A stretch of DNA of 64,000 bases from Pseudomonas baetica (GTDB lineage: Bacteria; Pseudomonadota; Gammaproteobacteria; Pseudomonadales; Pseudomonadaceae), in assembly GCF_002813455.1 (NCBI RefSeq), contig NZ_PHHE01000001.1:2666001-2730000 (forward strand), read 5' to 3'. The notes beneath the pieces are model-generated. The model was not told the DNA's origin and did no database searches. It saw nothing but the letters and a program-made list of their open reading frames with translations. The position numbers and the translations under genes were made by a program. Below, piece by piece: positions 28,282 to 36,993 of this stretch (the first letter of the stretch is position 1; each line of letters begins with the position of its first letter).

Positions 28282-29367
28282 TTACTGACCATTACCAGCA
28301 TGACGACGATAAGACTGGTCATTCTGTAGAAGCACCCAGACGATTCGTAGGTTGCGGTTGGCTAACCTGATCGCAGCCTCCTTACGGCCCAGTCGGCTCA
28401 TCCACCGCAACAAGCGGCGGTCATCGGGTTGCAGGGAATCAGGTCGCAGTTGTTGCAGGACCGAATGGGCTCCCTGGATCATCAAGCTGCGTAAATAAAC
28501 ATCACCTCGCTTGGTCATGTCGCCCAGCCGGACCGTCTGCCCGCTGCTGTGCTGGTCAGGCACCATGCCAAAGTACGCGGCAAACTTGCGGGCATTGGGA
28601 AACCGCTCAGGGTTGGTTTCCTTGGCCACCAGTGCCGTGGCAATGACTGGGCCAATGCCGCGCACGGTCATCAGTCGCCTCGCTGTCATGTCGGCGTTAG
28701 CGGCCACTTCCAGGCGGCCCGTCAACACGCCGATGCGCTCGCCCAAATGGCGCCACTCAGCCAACAGTTCGTCGATCAATTCACGCAGCAGGCCAGGCAG
28801 TGGCTGGGTCGCATCTTCCAGTACCCGCGGAATCTTCTGACTGATCGCAACATCGCCCTGCGCCAAGGCCACGCCGTGCTCGAGCAGCAGGCCGCGCATC
28901 TGATTGCTGACCGCCGTGCGTCGACGCACATAGCCCTGACGGGCGCGATGCAGCGCTTGCATTGCCAGCGCAGCAACGCTTTTGACCGGTACCGCGCAGA
29001 TTTTTTCATCGCGACCAGCGCGCAGAATCGCCAGCGCATCGTTGCGATCATTTTTAGGCCCACTGCGGTGTGTGGTCACCAAACCGGCTGGAAGAATCCG
29101 CGCCAGATTACCTTTGTCTTGCAACTGCCGGGCCCAGGCTTGAGCTCCCGGACCGGTCTCCATCAAAACCACGACATGAGGCGGCAGCTGTTGGAGAAAC
29201 TCATAAAACGCCTCACGCGACTTGATCCGCTGTTCATAGCGCACCTGGCCGAGGACATCTTCACCAGCGACCTGAAAGACCTGTTTGGCCAGATCTACCG
29301 CCAAAGTTGTGCAGGCCGACAAATCGGAAGAAGACAGGGATTGATCATTCGAACTATGATTTTTCAT
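28282..29367 (-). CDS. IS110-family (IS1111-group) DEDD transposase
   Basis: A 361-aa recombinase that appears intact. The RuvC-like catalytic residues are visible as Asp25 (LAVDLAKQVF), Glu70 (LMETG), Asp107 and Asp110 (KNDRND). The C-terminal Transposase_20 domain has GIGPVIATAL near 237 and the serine motif QHSSGQ (Ser274/Ser275). These enzymes move a circular double-stranded intermediate without target duplication and are guided by an element-encoded RNA. Only short non-coding DNA precedes the start, while about 270 bases follow the stop, the polarity expected of the IS1111 group. Confidence 0.95.
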   Translation of the reverse strand: MKNHSSNDQSLSSSDLSACTTLAVDLAKQVFQVAGEDVLGQVRYEQRIKSREAFYEFLQQLPPHVVVLMETGPGAQAWARQLQDKGNLARILPAGLVTTHRSGPKNDRNDALAILRAGRDEKICAVPVKSVAALAMQALHRARQGYVRRRTAVSNQMRGLLLEHGVALAQGDVAISQKIPRVLEDATQPLPGLLRELIDELLAEWRHLGERIGVLTGRLEVAANADMTARRLMTVRGIGPVIATALVAKETNPERFPNARKFAAYFGMVPDQHSSGQTVRLGDMTKRGDVYLRSLMIQGAHSVLQQLRPDSLQPDDRRLLRWMSRLGRKEAAIRLANRNLRIVWVLLQNDQSYRRHAGNGQ

Positions 29368-29493
29368 GGACTCGCCCTCGCTGTCGATGGCTGTTTAGAC
29401 TGCCACCGTGGCGCATTGACGCCTCGGCTTGGGCGAGTCCATCCAATTACACGTATCGCGTCGAATGCAAAGTTTATGAACGACGCAGAACCC

Positions 29494-29521
29494 TGTGGGA
29501 GCGAGTCTGCTCGCGAAGAGG
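29494..29521. repeat. Single REP copy, type B variant
   Basis: One REP arm (GTGGGAGCGAGTCTGCTCGCG) without its partner, downstream of cbpM. The core GAGTCTGCTC carries one change from the usual type B GAGCCTGCTC. Confidence 0.75.
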
Positions 29522-29540
29522 CTGGATCAGACAAGCAAAA

Positions 29541-29846
29541 CTATTCGACCACCAACCGCCCCAATCGCTGGCGCAGCATGCGGTTCTCCGCGCGCAGTGC
29601 CTGCACTTCTTCCAGCAGATTCAACGCCAGCGCGACGCCTTCCCACTCCAGGTCCAGATCGCGCCGCAGCTTGGCGGCGCGTTTGGCCAAGGCCAGTTCG
29701 TAATCGGTGAAGCGCCATTCCCGGGGCTGCGCGCCCTGAGGTTCGAGGATGCCGTGTTCGACGATTTCGATCACGTAGACGTCCGACAAATCGGCCGCCT
29801 CACAGAATTCTGCCATGTCCAGTTGAACGATCAGGGGGCTGCTCAT
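29541..29846 (-). CDS. cbpM: Chaperone modulator CbpM
   Basis: A 101-aa MerR-like helical protein. CbpM binds the J-domain of CbpA and blocks its DnaK co-chaperone and DNA-binding activities. Family features are the N-terminal MAEFCEAADLSDVYVIEIVE, the REWRFTDYELALAKRA-like segment near 42-57, and a C-terminal coiled coil (LLEEVQALRAENRMLRQRL). It starts 23 bases after the cbpA stop, so the two are an operon. Confidence 0.92.
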   Translation of the reverse strand: MSSPLIVQLDMAEFCEAADLSDVYVIEIVEHGILEPQGAQPREWRFTDYELALAKRAAKLRRDLDLEWEGVALALNLLEEVQALRAENRMLRQRLGRLVVE

Positions 29847-29869
29847 GATGGGCTACTCCGTCGTCGGGT

Positions 29870-30820
29870 TCAGAAGTTCTCTCGCGGATTGAAGGCGGCT
29901 TTCTTCGCCAGTTCCTGCCACAACGCCTTGACGTCATCGTCTGCGGCCTTCGGCATCACGGCCTTGAGCTGTACGAACAGATAACCGCGCTCGCCGGCCT
30001 TGTTTTTCAGACCATGGCCCTTGGCGCGCATGCGCTGACCGTTCTGGCTGCCGGCCGGAACCTTGAGGTTGATCTTGCCGGTCAGGGTCGGCACGGCCAC
30101 TTCAGCACCCAGCGCCAGTTCCCACGGCGCCAGCGGCAGCGTGATGATCAGGTTTTCGCCTTCGACATCGAATTTCGGATGCGGCGCGAAACGAATCGTC
30201 AGGTACAGATCGCCATTGGCACCGCCACCCACGCCCGGAGCGCCCTGGCCTTTGAGGCGGATACGCTCGCCGTCGGTCACGCCCGCCGGGATCTTCACGT
30301 TCAGGCTCTTGCTGGTGTTGCTGACGTGCTGGCCGTTGGCGTTGTATTGCGGCACCTGAAAGGTGACCTTCTTCGATTCGTTCGAGAGCGTTTCCTCGAG
30401 GAAGATCGGCAGTTCCATTTCCACGTCTTGCCCTCGGCGCCCTGCACTGCGTTGTTGCCGACCTTCGCCGCCACCGAAACCGGGGCCACGATTGCCGAAG
30501 ATCGAACTGAAGAAGTCCGAGAAGTCGCCGGTGTCGCCACCGCCGCCGCCAAAACCGCCACGGCTCTGCCAGCCCGGTGGCCCCTGGAACGGCTGACCGT
30601 GCTGGCCATAGCGGCGCAGCTCGTCGTATTCGGCGCGTTTGTCGGCGCTTTTCAGCGCTTCATAGGCTTCCGAGGCGTCCTTGAACTTGGCCTCGGCGTC
30701 TTTTTCCTTGCTGACATCGGGGTGGTATTTGCGCGCCAGCTTGCGATAGGCCGCCTTGATGGCCTTGTCGTCTGCCGTCGGCTCCACACCGAGTATCTTG
30801 TAATAGTCTTTGAAGTCCAT
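29870..30820 (-). CDS. cbpA: Curved-DNA-binding J-protein CbpA
   Basis: A 316-aa DnaJ paralogue without the zinc-finger domain. The J-domain (1-70) has [20 protein letters not shown] and a HPD motif in [11 protein letters not shown] Gly/Phe-rich region follows (~75-130, [11 protein letters not shown]), then two beta-barrel client-binding domains. The start at [10 protein letters not shown] matches the family; an in-frame ATG five codons upstream is less likely. It serves DnaK as co-chaperone and can bind curved DNA in stationary phase. It is divergent from the DnaK-like yegD. Confidence 0.94.
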   Translation of the reverse strand: MDFKDYYKILGVEPTADDKAIKAAYRKLARKYHPDVSKEKDAEAKFKDASEAYEALKSADKRAEYDELRRYGQHGQPFQGPPGWQSRGGFGGGGGDTGDFSDFFSSIFGNRGPGFGGGEGRQQRSAGRRGQDVEMELPIFLEETLSNESKKVTFQVPQYNANGQHVSNTSKSLNVKIPAGVTDGERIRLKGQGAPGVGGGANGDLYLTIRFAPHPKFDVEGENLIITLPLAPWELALGAEVAVPTLTGKINLKVPAGSQNGQRMRAKGHGLKNKAGERGYLFVQLKAVMPKAADDDVKALWQELAKKAAFNPRENF

Positions 30821-31112
30821 TGAAGGAATCACCATCCGTTATCGATTTCGCGCCGCTGCCAGCATGCGCCGATTCGCGCGTGCCGGGTTGACCGATCTCA
30901 AGTTTGTGACCGGGTGGCGCAGCAGAAGTTTATCGGCAGTGGGCGACGGTTCTTGCGACCGCCGGTATGTCTGCCGGCCCATGCCAGCAAGTTTGGGGCG
31001 AAGCGGCGACTTTCAACCCACTCTAGTCGCGAAATAGCTGATGACCGGCCTTCGAATCTGCCGCGCACTGACATACACTGCGCGGCCGTTTTTTGACCGG
31101 AACCCGAAAGAC

Positions 31113-32387
31113 ATGAATAACGCCTCTCCAGCCCGTGCCTGCGGCATCGACTTCGGCACGTCCAACTCCACCGTCGGCTGGCTGCGCCCCGGCATGGACA
31201 CGATGATCGCGCTGGAAGACGACAAGATCACCCTGCCGTCGGTGGTCTTCTTCAACATCGAGGAACGCCGCCCGGTCTACGGTCGCCTGGCGCTGCACGA
31301 ATACCTGGAAGGCTACGAAGGCCGCCTGATGCGCTCGCTCAAGAGCCTGCTCGGTTCCAAGCTGATCAAGCACGACACAAGCGTGCTCGGCACGGCGATG
31401 CCGTTCAAGGACTTGCTTGGCCTGTTCATCGGCCAGCTCAAGAGCCGCGCCGAAACGGCTGCCGGTCGGGAGTTCGAGCAAGTGGTGCTGGGCCGTCCGG
31501 TGTTCTTCGTCGATGACGATCCGCTGGCCGACCAGGAAGCTGAAGACACGTTGGTGGAAGTGGCACGCAAGATCGGCTTCAAGGACGTGTCGTTCCAGTA
31601 CGAACCGATTGCCGCGGCATTCGACTACGAGTCGACCATCGAAAAGGAAGAGCTGGTACTGATCGTCGACATCGGCGGTGGTACCTCCGACTTCTCGCTG
31701 GTGCGCCTGTCGCCCGAGCGTCGCGGTGTGGATAACCGCCACGACGACATCCTCGCCACCGGCGGCGTGCACATCGGCGGTACCGACTTCGACAAACAAC
31801 TGAGCCTGCAAGGCCTGATGCCGCTGTTCGGCTACGGCAGTCGCATGAAGAGCGGCGCCTACATGCCGACCAGCCACCACATGAACCTGGCAACCTGGCA
31901 CACGATCAACTCGGTGTATTCGCAGAAATCCAGCCTGGCGCTGGGCAGCATGCGCTACGACATCGAAGACACCGGCGGCATCGATCGCCTGTTCAAGCTG
32001 ATCGAACAGCGCGCCGGGCACTGGCTGGCGATGGAAGTGGAAGAAACCAAGATCCAGCTGACCCACGCCGACAGCCGCCACGTGCCGCTGGACCGGATCG
32101 AGCCGGGGTTGAGTGTGGAACTCACGCGGGCGTTGTTTGAGTCGGCAATCGATGCGCTGCTGGAACGGGTGCGCGGCAGTGTCACGCAGTTGCTGAACGA
32201 CGCGAATGTATCGGTGGCGCAGGTGGATACGGTGTTCTTCACCGGCGGTTCCAGCGGCATACCGGCGCTGCGCAACAGCGTTTCGGCGATGTTGCCGAAT
32301 GCACGACATGTTGAAGGGAATATCTTTGGCAGCATTGGTAGCGGCTTGGCGATTGAAGCCATGAAGCGTTACGGTTCGATGGCCTGA
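31113..32387 (+). CDS. yegD: DnaK-like Hsp70-family protein YegD
   Basis: A 424-aa protein with the actin-like nucleotide-binding fold of Hsp70: phosphate 1 loop GIDFGTSNSTVGW at residue ~9, phosphate 2 VDIGGGTSDFSL near 185, and VFFTGGSSGIPALRNSV near 375. It is too short for the Hsp70 substrate-binding domain and lid, as is usual for YegD. The start at MNNASPARACGIDFG is chosen by family; the longer frame is not supported. It lies divergent from the J-protein cbpA. Function of YegD proteins is not well established. Confidence 0.92.
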   Translation: MNNASPARACGIDFGTSNSTVGWLRPGMDTMIALEDDKITLPSVVFFNIEERRPVYGRLALHEYLEGYEGRLMRSLKSLLGSKLIKHDTSVLGTAMPFKDLLGLFIGQLKSRAETAAGREFEQVVLGRPVFFVDDDPLADQEAEDTLVEVARKIGFKDVSFQYEPIAAAFDYESTIEKEELVLIVDIGGGTSDFSLVRLSPERRGVDNRHDDILATGGVHIGGTDFDKQLSLQGLMPLFGYGSRMKSGAYMPTSHHMNLATWHTINSVYSQKSSLALGSMRYDIEDTGGIDRLFKLIEQRAGHWLAMEVEETKIQLTHADSRHVPLDRIEPGLSVELTRALFESAIDALLERVRGSVTQLLNDANVSVAQVDTVFFTGGSSGIPALRNSVSAMLPNARHVEGNIFGSIGSGLAIEAMKRYGSMA

Positions 32388-32405
32388 TCCAGAATCGGCG
32401 GCGCG

Positions 32406-32495
32406 CCCTTCGCGAGCAGGCTCGCTCCCACACTTTGAGCGCATTCCTTCAGTTGAAATGCGATCCACTGTGGGAGCGAGCCTGCTCGCGAAGAG
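32406..32495. repeat. REP pair, type B
   Basis: Outward-facing REP copies with core GCGAGC/GCTCGC, lying between the convergent yegD and AI-2E transporter genes, where it could act as a bidirectional transcript end. Confidence 0.88.
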
Positions 32496-32521
32496 GCCGC
32501 TCAAACACTACAAAATCTGAA

Positions 32522-33535
32522 TCAAACCATCCCGCCCAGCTTCAACTCACTCTTCAGGTACGCATAATAAATCGGCCCCGCCACCACCCCCGGCAGGCCG
32601 AATGCGGCCTCGAACACCAGCATCGCCAACAGCAACTCCCACGACTTGGCACTGATCTGCCCGCCGACAATGCGCGCGTTGAGGAAGTATTCGAGCTTGT
32701 GGATAAAAATCAGGTAACCCAGCGCCGCCAGCGCCACCCAGATCGACAGCGACAGGCCGACGATCGTGATCAGCGTGTTCGATATCAGGTTGCCGATCAC
32801 CGGCAACAGGCCGAGCAGGAAGGTCAGCACGATCAGGGTCTTGGTCAGCGGCAGATGAATGCCGAACATCGGCAGGATCACCGCAAGAAAGATCCCGGTG
32901 AAGAAGGTGTTGAGCAGGGAAATCTTGATCTGCGCGAAGACAATGTTGCGAAACGCCTGCACCAGCAGGTGCAAACGGTCGAACAGCGCGGCGGCCAGTG
33001 GTTTGCGCTTGGTGACATCAGGTATGCGCTGCAAGGCGATGATCGCGCCGAGCACCATGCCGATCAGCAGCGTCACGAACATGTGCGCCGCGTCCTTGCC
33101 CACCAGTTGCAGGTCGGCCAGGTGTTTGCTCGCCCACTCGCCAATCGCTACGCGAAACTCCGCAGCGCTGGCCGGCAGGTAGGCATCGACAAACGGCGGC
33201 AACTGACCGCGGGCACGGTCGACCACGCCCATGAATTTGTCGAGTGACGCGCCGGGGTTTTCCGCCTCGTGCAAGAGGAAACTGATCGCCCCGGCGAAGA
33301 TCAGCGCCAGCACACTGACCACCAGCGTGCCCAGCAGCGCCACCGCCAGCCAACGCGCGCGCCGCCCTTCGATCAGCCGTTGCAGTTGCGGGGTGAGCAT
33401 GTTGACCAGCTCGAACACCAGCAAGCCGGCAAGCAGGCTGGGCAGTAAGCGCAGCGGCAGTACCAGCAGCAAACCGCCGAAAATGATGATGCAGCTGACC
33501 CAGAACACAACATGACGCTCAGAAAACGTTGGCAT
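32522..33535 (-). CDS. AI-2E family transporter (PerM/YdiK-like)
   Basis: A 337-aa inner-membrane protein with about seven to eight membrane segments. N-terminal paired helices (FWVSCIIIFGGLLLVLPLRL) come first, then a hydrophilic middle region (~95-145), then the conserved GVVAGPIYYAYLKSEL end. Family members export small molecules such as autoinducer-2 or act as sodium/proton antiporters, and specificity cannot be told here. No operon partner. Confidence 0.85.
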   Translation of the reverse strand: MPTFSERHVVFWVSCIIIFGGLLLVLPLRLLPSLLAGLLVFELVNMLTPQLQRLIEGRRARWLAVALLGTLVVSVLALIFAGAISFLLHEAENPGASLDKFMGVVDRARGQLPPFVDAYLPASAAEFRVAIGEWASKHLADLQLVGKDAAHMFVTLLIGMVLGAIIALQRIPDVTKRKPLAAALFDRLHLLVQAFRNIVFAQIKISLLNTFFTGIFLAVILPMFGIHLPLTKTLIVLTFLLGLLPVIGNLISNTLITIVGLSLSIWVALAALGYLIFIHKLEYFLNARIVGGQISAKSWELLLAMLVFEAAFGLPGVVAGPIYYAYLKSELKLGGMV

Positions 33536-33637
33536 ACAGCCTCAAAACGAACGGCGTAAAAGGATGGGCAGTCTGCCAGCGATCCGGGGGGAGCACTAGG
33601 AATATGCAGGGGCGGAGAGTGTTGTCGCGCTCAATGG

Positions 33638-33710
33638 CCCCTTCGCGAGCAGGCTCGCACCCACAAGGGGTACGCCTTTCAATGTGGGAGCGAGCCTGCT
33701 CGCGAAGAGG
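33638..33710. repeat. REP pair, type B
   Basis: Outward-facing REP copies in the gap between the AI-2E transporter gene and psiF. One arm has GCTCGCAC in place of GCTCGCTC. Confidence 0.85.
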
Positions 33711-33739
33711 CCGGCCCGTTCACCACAAATACTTACTGA

Positions 33740-34045
33740 TTACTTTTTCTTCAGGCATTCACTCATGAAGGTCTTGCGCGCATCGCCGGCCAGCGCCTTG
33801 GTTTTCGCATCGGCGTTGCAGGTTTTCATCTTTTCCTGCTGTGGCGTAAGGGCCTTGGCATCGTTGGCTGCCGGCGCTGCCTTGAGGCAGGTGCTCATGA
33901 ACGTTTTGCGCTCATCGCCTTTCAGACTCTTGGCGGTTGCATCGGCATTGCACGTCGTCATTTTGTTCTGTTGCGCCGTGGCGGCGAAACCTTGGGAACA
34001 CAGGAGCAGACCAATCATCAACAAAGGGGCACGCAACATCTTCAT
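33740..34045 (-). CDS. psiF: PsiF-repeat periplasmic protein
   Basis: A 101-aa protein with a signal peptide (MKMLRAPLLMIGLLLCSQGFA) and two PsiF repeats, each with the pattern M-x-x-CNA-x(3)-K-x(4)-GD-x-RK-x-FMS-x-CL. The start has AGGAG eight bases upstream; a longer frame is ignored. In E. coli psiF is induced by phosphate starvation; the molecular role is unknown. I do not see a clear Pho box. Confidence 0.88.
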   Translation of the reverse strand: MKMLRAPLLMIGLLLCSQGFAATAQQNKMTTCNADATAKSLKGDERKTFMSTCLKAAPAANDAKALTPQQEKMKTCNADAKTKALAGDARKTFMSECLKKK

Positions 34046-34168
34046 GGAGTTTTCTCCTGGTCGCCGCACCGATGGATGCGGCCTCGCTGTGAAGTGTAGA
34101 CAAAGGCTGTTACACATCACCAGTGGGCCACATCTCAAGAACGCCTCAGGCGTTTCTCCCAGCGAGGA

Positions 34169-35935
34169 TCATGGCGTAGCGTTGTCATCCGGCAGGAAGA
34201 TTGCCTTGAAACGCTCATATGCAGCGCTTCGCCGCTCGATCACCGACAGTGGCACCTTCTCAAAGGAAACGGGCACCTCGCCCGGCATATGATAAGTGGA
34301 GCCCAGCGTACCCAGGGAGATCCACTCGGCGTAGCCGTTTTTGTGCATTTTGCTGACCTTTAGTTCCCGGATCGTACTGTCTTCAACGACGGCTGGAAGC
34401 CTGGCAGACCCCGGCGCGGTATCGTTGATGAAGCTGTACTCTGCGACAGCAGGGCCTGGTTCCAGGGTCTCGAGAGGGGGCAACTTGAAATTGAACTTAC
34501 CGTTGTCAACCGTGTGGGCTGCCGGGAACTCAACCCAGGAATCGGCGACGACCAGGTCGGAGGGTTTTCCGTGAAGATCACCGATCAGCACATACTGGTG
34601 GTCAACTTGTGAACCTGCGATTCCAGGCCCTGTCGCCTGGACGATGTGAATCGGGGAGGTTCTCGGTTGACTGGCAAGAATCGAAAACACCACTTTGGAG
34701 TTTTCCGAACAGTTGCCACTTTTAATCTCAATGGCTTTTTGCGCATGTTCGGCAATGGTCATATCGGCAGTGAATTCCTGGGTCACCGCATTGAATTTTC
34801 GAAGGTTCTTGACCTTCGCAATGCCCGCCCCGCCTTTCTCAAAAATGCTGGGCAACTGATTACCCGACATCGGCAGCAGCTCCCTGGCGCGATAGATAGC
34901 ACGCTGTGCCTGTTGCAGGCTGGACATCACTTGCGCTGTCACCTCGGTTGGCGCTTGCCGCTGCGGTGGCGCATCGGTGCCGTGCCCCCGAAACGTTTCA
35001 CGCAGCTCCTGTAATTCTTCCGGAATCGCCCGTGCCTCTCGGGTGGCGAGTTGCAATGAATCGTAGTCGTCGAACCGCCCGGTCTGCTGCAGATTGCGCG
35101 CATAAGCGCCCAGGTTCCTTTCGAACTCGGTCAGCGGCACCAGTCGTTCTGCGGTGAACATGCGTTCAGTCAGTGCATCGAACTGCTCGGGCGTCATCAA
35201 TCTCTGCAGATCCGGCAACGCTTCCACGCTCTTTATCGTCTGTTGGCTGGCGTCCCAGTCTGCGGCCAGGTTGGCCTGCGCCAGGGCATTCCAGAGAAAG
35301 TTGTCTTTCGGGTATTCCTCAAGCCATTGCAAACCGCGCAAAAAATCGAATCGTTCAAAATCCGCAGTGTTCGAATCAAATGCCATGTCGACAACATCCT
35401 TGTAACGAACGCCGATTTCTTTCAGTTGCGTCGCCTCCCCCACATACGGATACCAAAGCCTGCTATCCGGATCCTGTAAGAGAATCGGGCCGGAGGCGAC
35501 TGTTTCCCTCAACAACTTGGCACGGTATTGCCCCAGAGCCGGGTCCATGACGACATGAACAATTCCGAGATTTTCGACGTCGACGTACTGTCGGCCATTG
35601 AGCGTTCGTAAACCGTCGACATCAGCTGTCGGTAACTTCGCAACCTTGGGAATCTTGTAATCGCTCATAGGACGCGACACGGATGCCGCTGCCGGTTGCC
35701 CGCTGCCGAGGTTCAAATCGCCGATCGTCACCGATGATTCAACTGTGGGCACATTCACATCAATGCCCCCGGGAGTGTGGCTCGTCCCCGGCGTCGGTGG
35801 CCGGCTCGATCCCGGAAAAACATCGACCGTGATACGGGGCGTTGAGTCGGGTCGTGGTACCGGACTTACAGGGCGCGAACCTGGCGCATGGGCATCGACT
35901 CTAACGGTGCCATTGGAGGGGGGTCTGCGAATCAT
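34169..35935 (-). CDS. Putative secreted effector with Cys-His-Asp triad
   Basis: I do not recognise the whole 588-aa protein. Residues 1-90 are Pro/Ser-rich and probably disordered, like effector leaders. The middle (~100-340) is helical with no motif I know. Near the C-terminus, KSGNCSENSKVVF (Cys409), VDHQYVLIGD (His446) and LVVADSWVEF (Asp465) form the pattern of papain/transglutaminase-like proteases and deamidases such as the catalytic domain of Pasteurella multocida toxin, where Cys, His and Asp are spaced 40 and 15 apart (37 and 19 here). No signal peptide is seen. AAGGA lies nine bases before the start. It stands alone between psiF and an AraC gene, downstream of the NEL effectors and the IS, in an accessory-looking stretch. 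Confidence 0.6.
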   Translation of the reverse strand: MIRRPPSNGTVRVDAHAPGSRPVSPVPRPDSTPRITVDVFPGSSRPPTPGTSHTPGGIDVNVPTVESSVTIGDLNLGSGQPAAASVSRPMSDYKIPKVAKLPTADVDGLRTLNGRQYVDVENLGIVHVVMDPALGQYRAKLLRETVASGPILLQDPDSRLWYPYVGEATQLKEIGVRYKDVVDMAFDSNTADFERFDFLRGLQWLEEYPKDNFLWNALAQANLAADWDASQQTIKSVEALPDLQRLMTPEQFDALTERMFTAERLVPLTEFERNLGAYARNLQQTGRFDDYDSLQLATREARAIPEELQELRETFRGHGTDAPPQRQAPTEVTAQVMSSLQQAQRAIYRARELLPMSGNQLPSIFEKGGAGIAKVKNLRKFNAVTQEFTADMTIAEHAQKAIEIKSGNCSENSKVVFSILASQPRTSPIHIVQATGPGIAGSQVDHQYVLIGDLHGKPSDLVVADSWVEFPAAHTVDNGKFNFKLPPLETLEPGPAVAEYSFINDTAPGSARLPAVVEDSTIRELKVSKMHKNGYAEWISLGTLGSTYHMPGEVPVSFEKVPLSVIERRSAAYERFKAIFLPDDNATP

Positions 35936-36114
35936 CGGGTTTCATCCTTGTCGTACTGCTGCGGCTACATGCCGGGTGATTTCTCGACGGTTTTACAGCG
36001 CCCTCTCAGAAAATTCCCAAACAATGTTATGCAGCACTTTTCGCCGTGCAGACTTCGCACTCGCTGCAACGGCGCAAGTGAAAAAAACCGCTGACTTTTC
36101 AAGAAACCAACCAA
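35936..36114. other. Intergenic region upstream of the triad protein
   Basis: About 180 bases, more A/T-rich than the surroundings (for example AAACCAACCAATCAAAACATATT). It must hold the promoter of the 588-aa gene and the 3' end of the AraC-type gene. No recognised site seen. Confidence 0.5.
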
Positions 36115-36897
36115 TCAAAACATATTGTTTCGGCGGTAGTGCTCAGGTGTGCACCCGGCCTGACGGGCAAACATCGCGATGAAGGCCGAGCCGCTGCTGT
36201 AGCCAAGATCAAAGGCGATCTCCTGCACGCTGCGCGATGTTTCCAGCGCTTCGATCGCGGCGAGATAACGCAGGCGCTGACGCCACTCACCGAAACTCAT
36301 GCCCAATTCACGCACGAACTGCCGCGCCAACGTGCGCTCGCTCACATGCACCTGCGCCGCCCAGTGCGCCAGCGGCTGGTTATTGCCCGGTTCGGCCTGG
36401 AGGGTTTCAAGAATCGCCAGCAATCCCGGGCTGCTCGCATACGGCAGATAACACTCATGCACCGGCGCCTGGCGCAGTTGATCAACCAACACCTGCGCCA
36501 GTCTCTGATCGGCGTCGAGTGCAGGAATCTTCACATCGCGCGCGGCGAAGTCTCTGAGAATCGCTTTGAGAATATCGCTGATCGCCAACGTGCAGGCGCG
36601 CCCGGGCAACTCGGCGCAGACCTTGGGGTCGAGACACACCGCGCGATAGTTGACCGGTTGATGACTGTAGAAACTGTGCTCGACCTGCGGCGGCACCCAC
36701 ACCGCGTATCGCGGCGGCGACATGAAACGGCTGCCGTCGACGTCCATGTGCAGCACGCCGTGAGCGGCGTACTCCAGCGTGCCCCACGGATGGCGGTGTG
36801 GCGCAGCGAATTCGTGGGCGTTGAAGTCGGCGTAGCGAAAGTACACCGCCGACGGCAGTTCGCTGAAATCCAGCAGATCGATGTGTTTACTGTTCAT
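36115..36897 (-). CDS. AraC-family transcriptional regulator
   Basis: A 260-aa regulator: an N-terminal cupin sensing domain (HPWGTLEYAAHGVLHMDVDG) and a C-terminal double helix-turn-helix (HVSERTLARQFVRELGMSFG; VQEIAFDLGYSSGSAFIAMF). I start at MNSKHIDLLDF by family fit; a GTG 23 codons upstream is possible. It is divergent from the EamA transporter gene across about 100 bases, so it probably controls that exporter and itself. The ligand is unknown. Confidence 0.9.
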   Translation of the reverse strand: MNSKHIDLLDFSELPSAVYFRYADFNAHEFAAPHRHPWGTLEYAAHGVLHMDVDGSRFMSPPRYAVWVPPQVEHSFYSHQPVNYRAVCLDPKVCAELPGRACTLAISDILKAILRDFAARDVKIPALDADQRLAQVLVDQLRQAPVHECYLPYASSPGLLAILETLQAEPGNNQPLAHWAAQVHVSERTLARQFVRELGMSFGEWRQRLRYLAAIEALETSRSVQEIAFDLGYSSGSAFIAMFARQAGCTPEHYRRNNMF

Positions 36898-36993
36898 GCT
36901 GTCCGGTTTCAAAGGCAGGTTGTCCGGTTCGAAGTATAGGGCTGCATCCAGACAGGGGATAATCACGTTTCATCAACGTACTGGTTTCAACGC

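Larger units (their letters stand above)
28012..29449 (-). mobile_element. IS110-family element, IS1111 group
   Basis: About 1438 bp. A 12-bp subterminal inverted repeat ATGGACTCGCCC (28015-28026) pairs with GGGCGAGTCCAT (29431-29442), leaving 3 bases outside on one side and 7 on the other, as I recall for IS4321/IS5075. Removing the element rejoins AGCTCCTA with CACG, close to the intact repeat end AGCTCCTACAG. A TA shared by target and element makes the edges uncertain by two bases. There are no terminal inverted repeats and no target duplication, as usual for the family. A third copy of the 12-mer (29366-29377) overlaps the transposase start. Confidence 0.85.
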
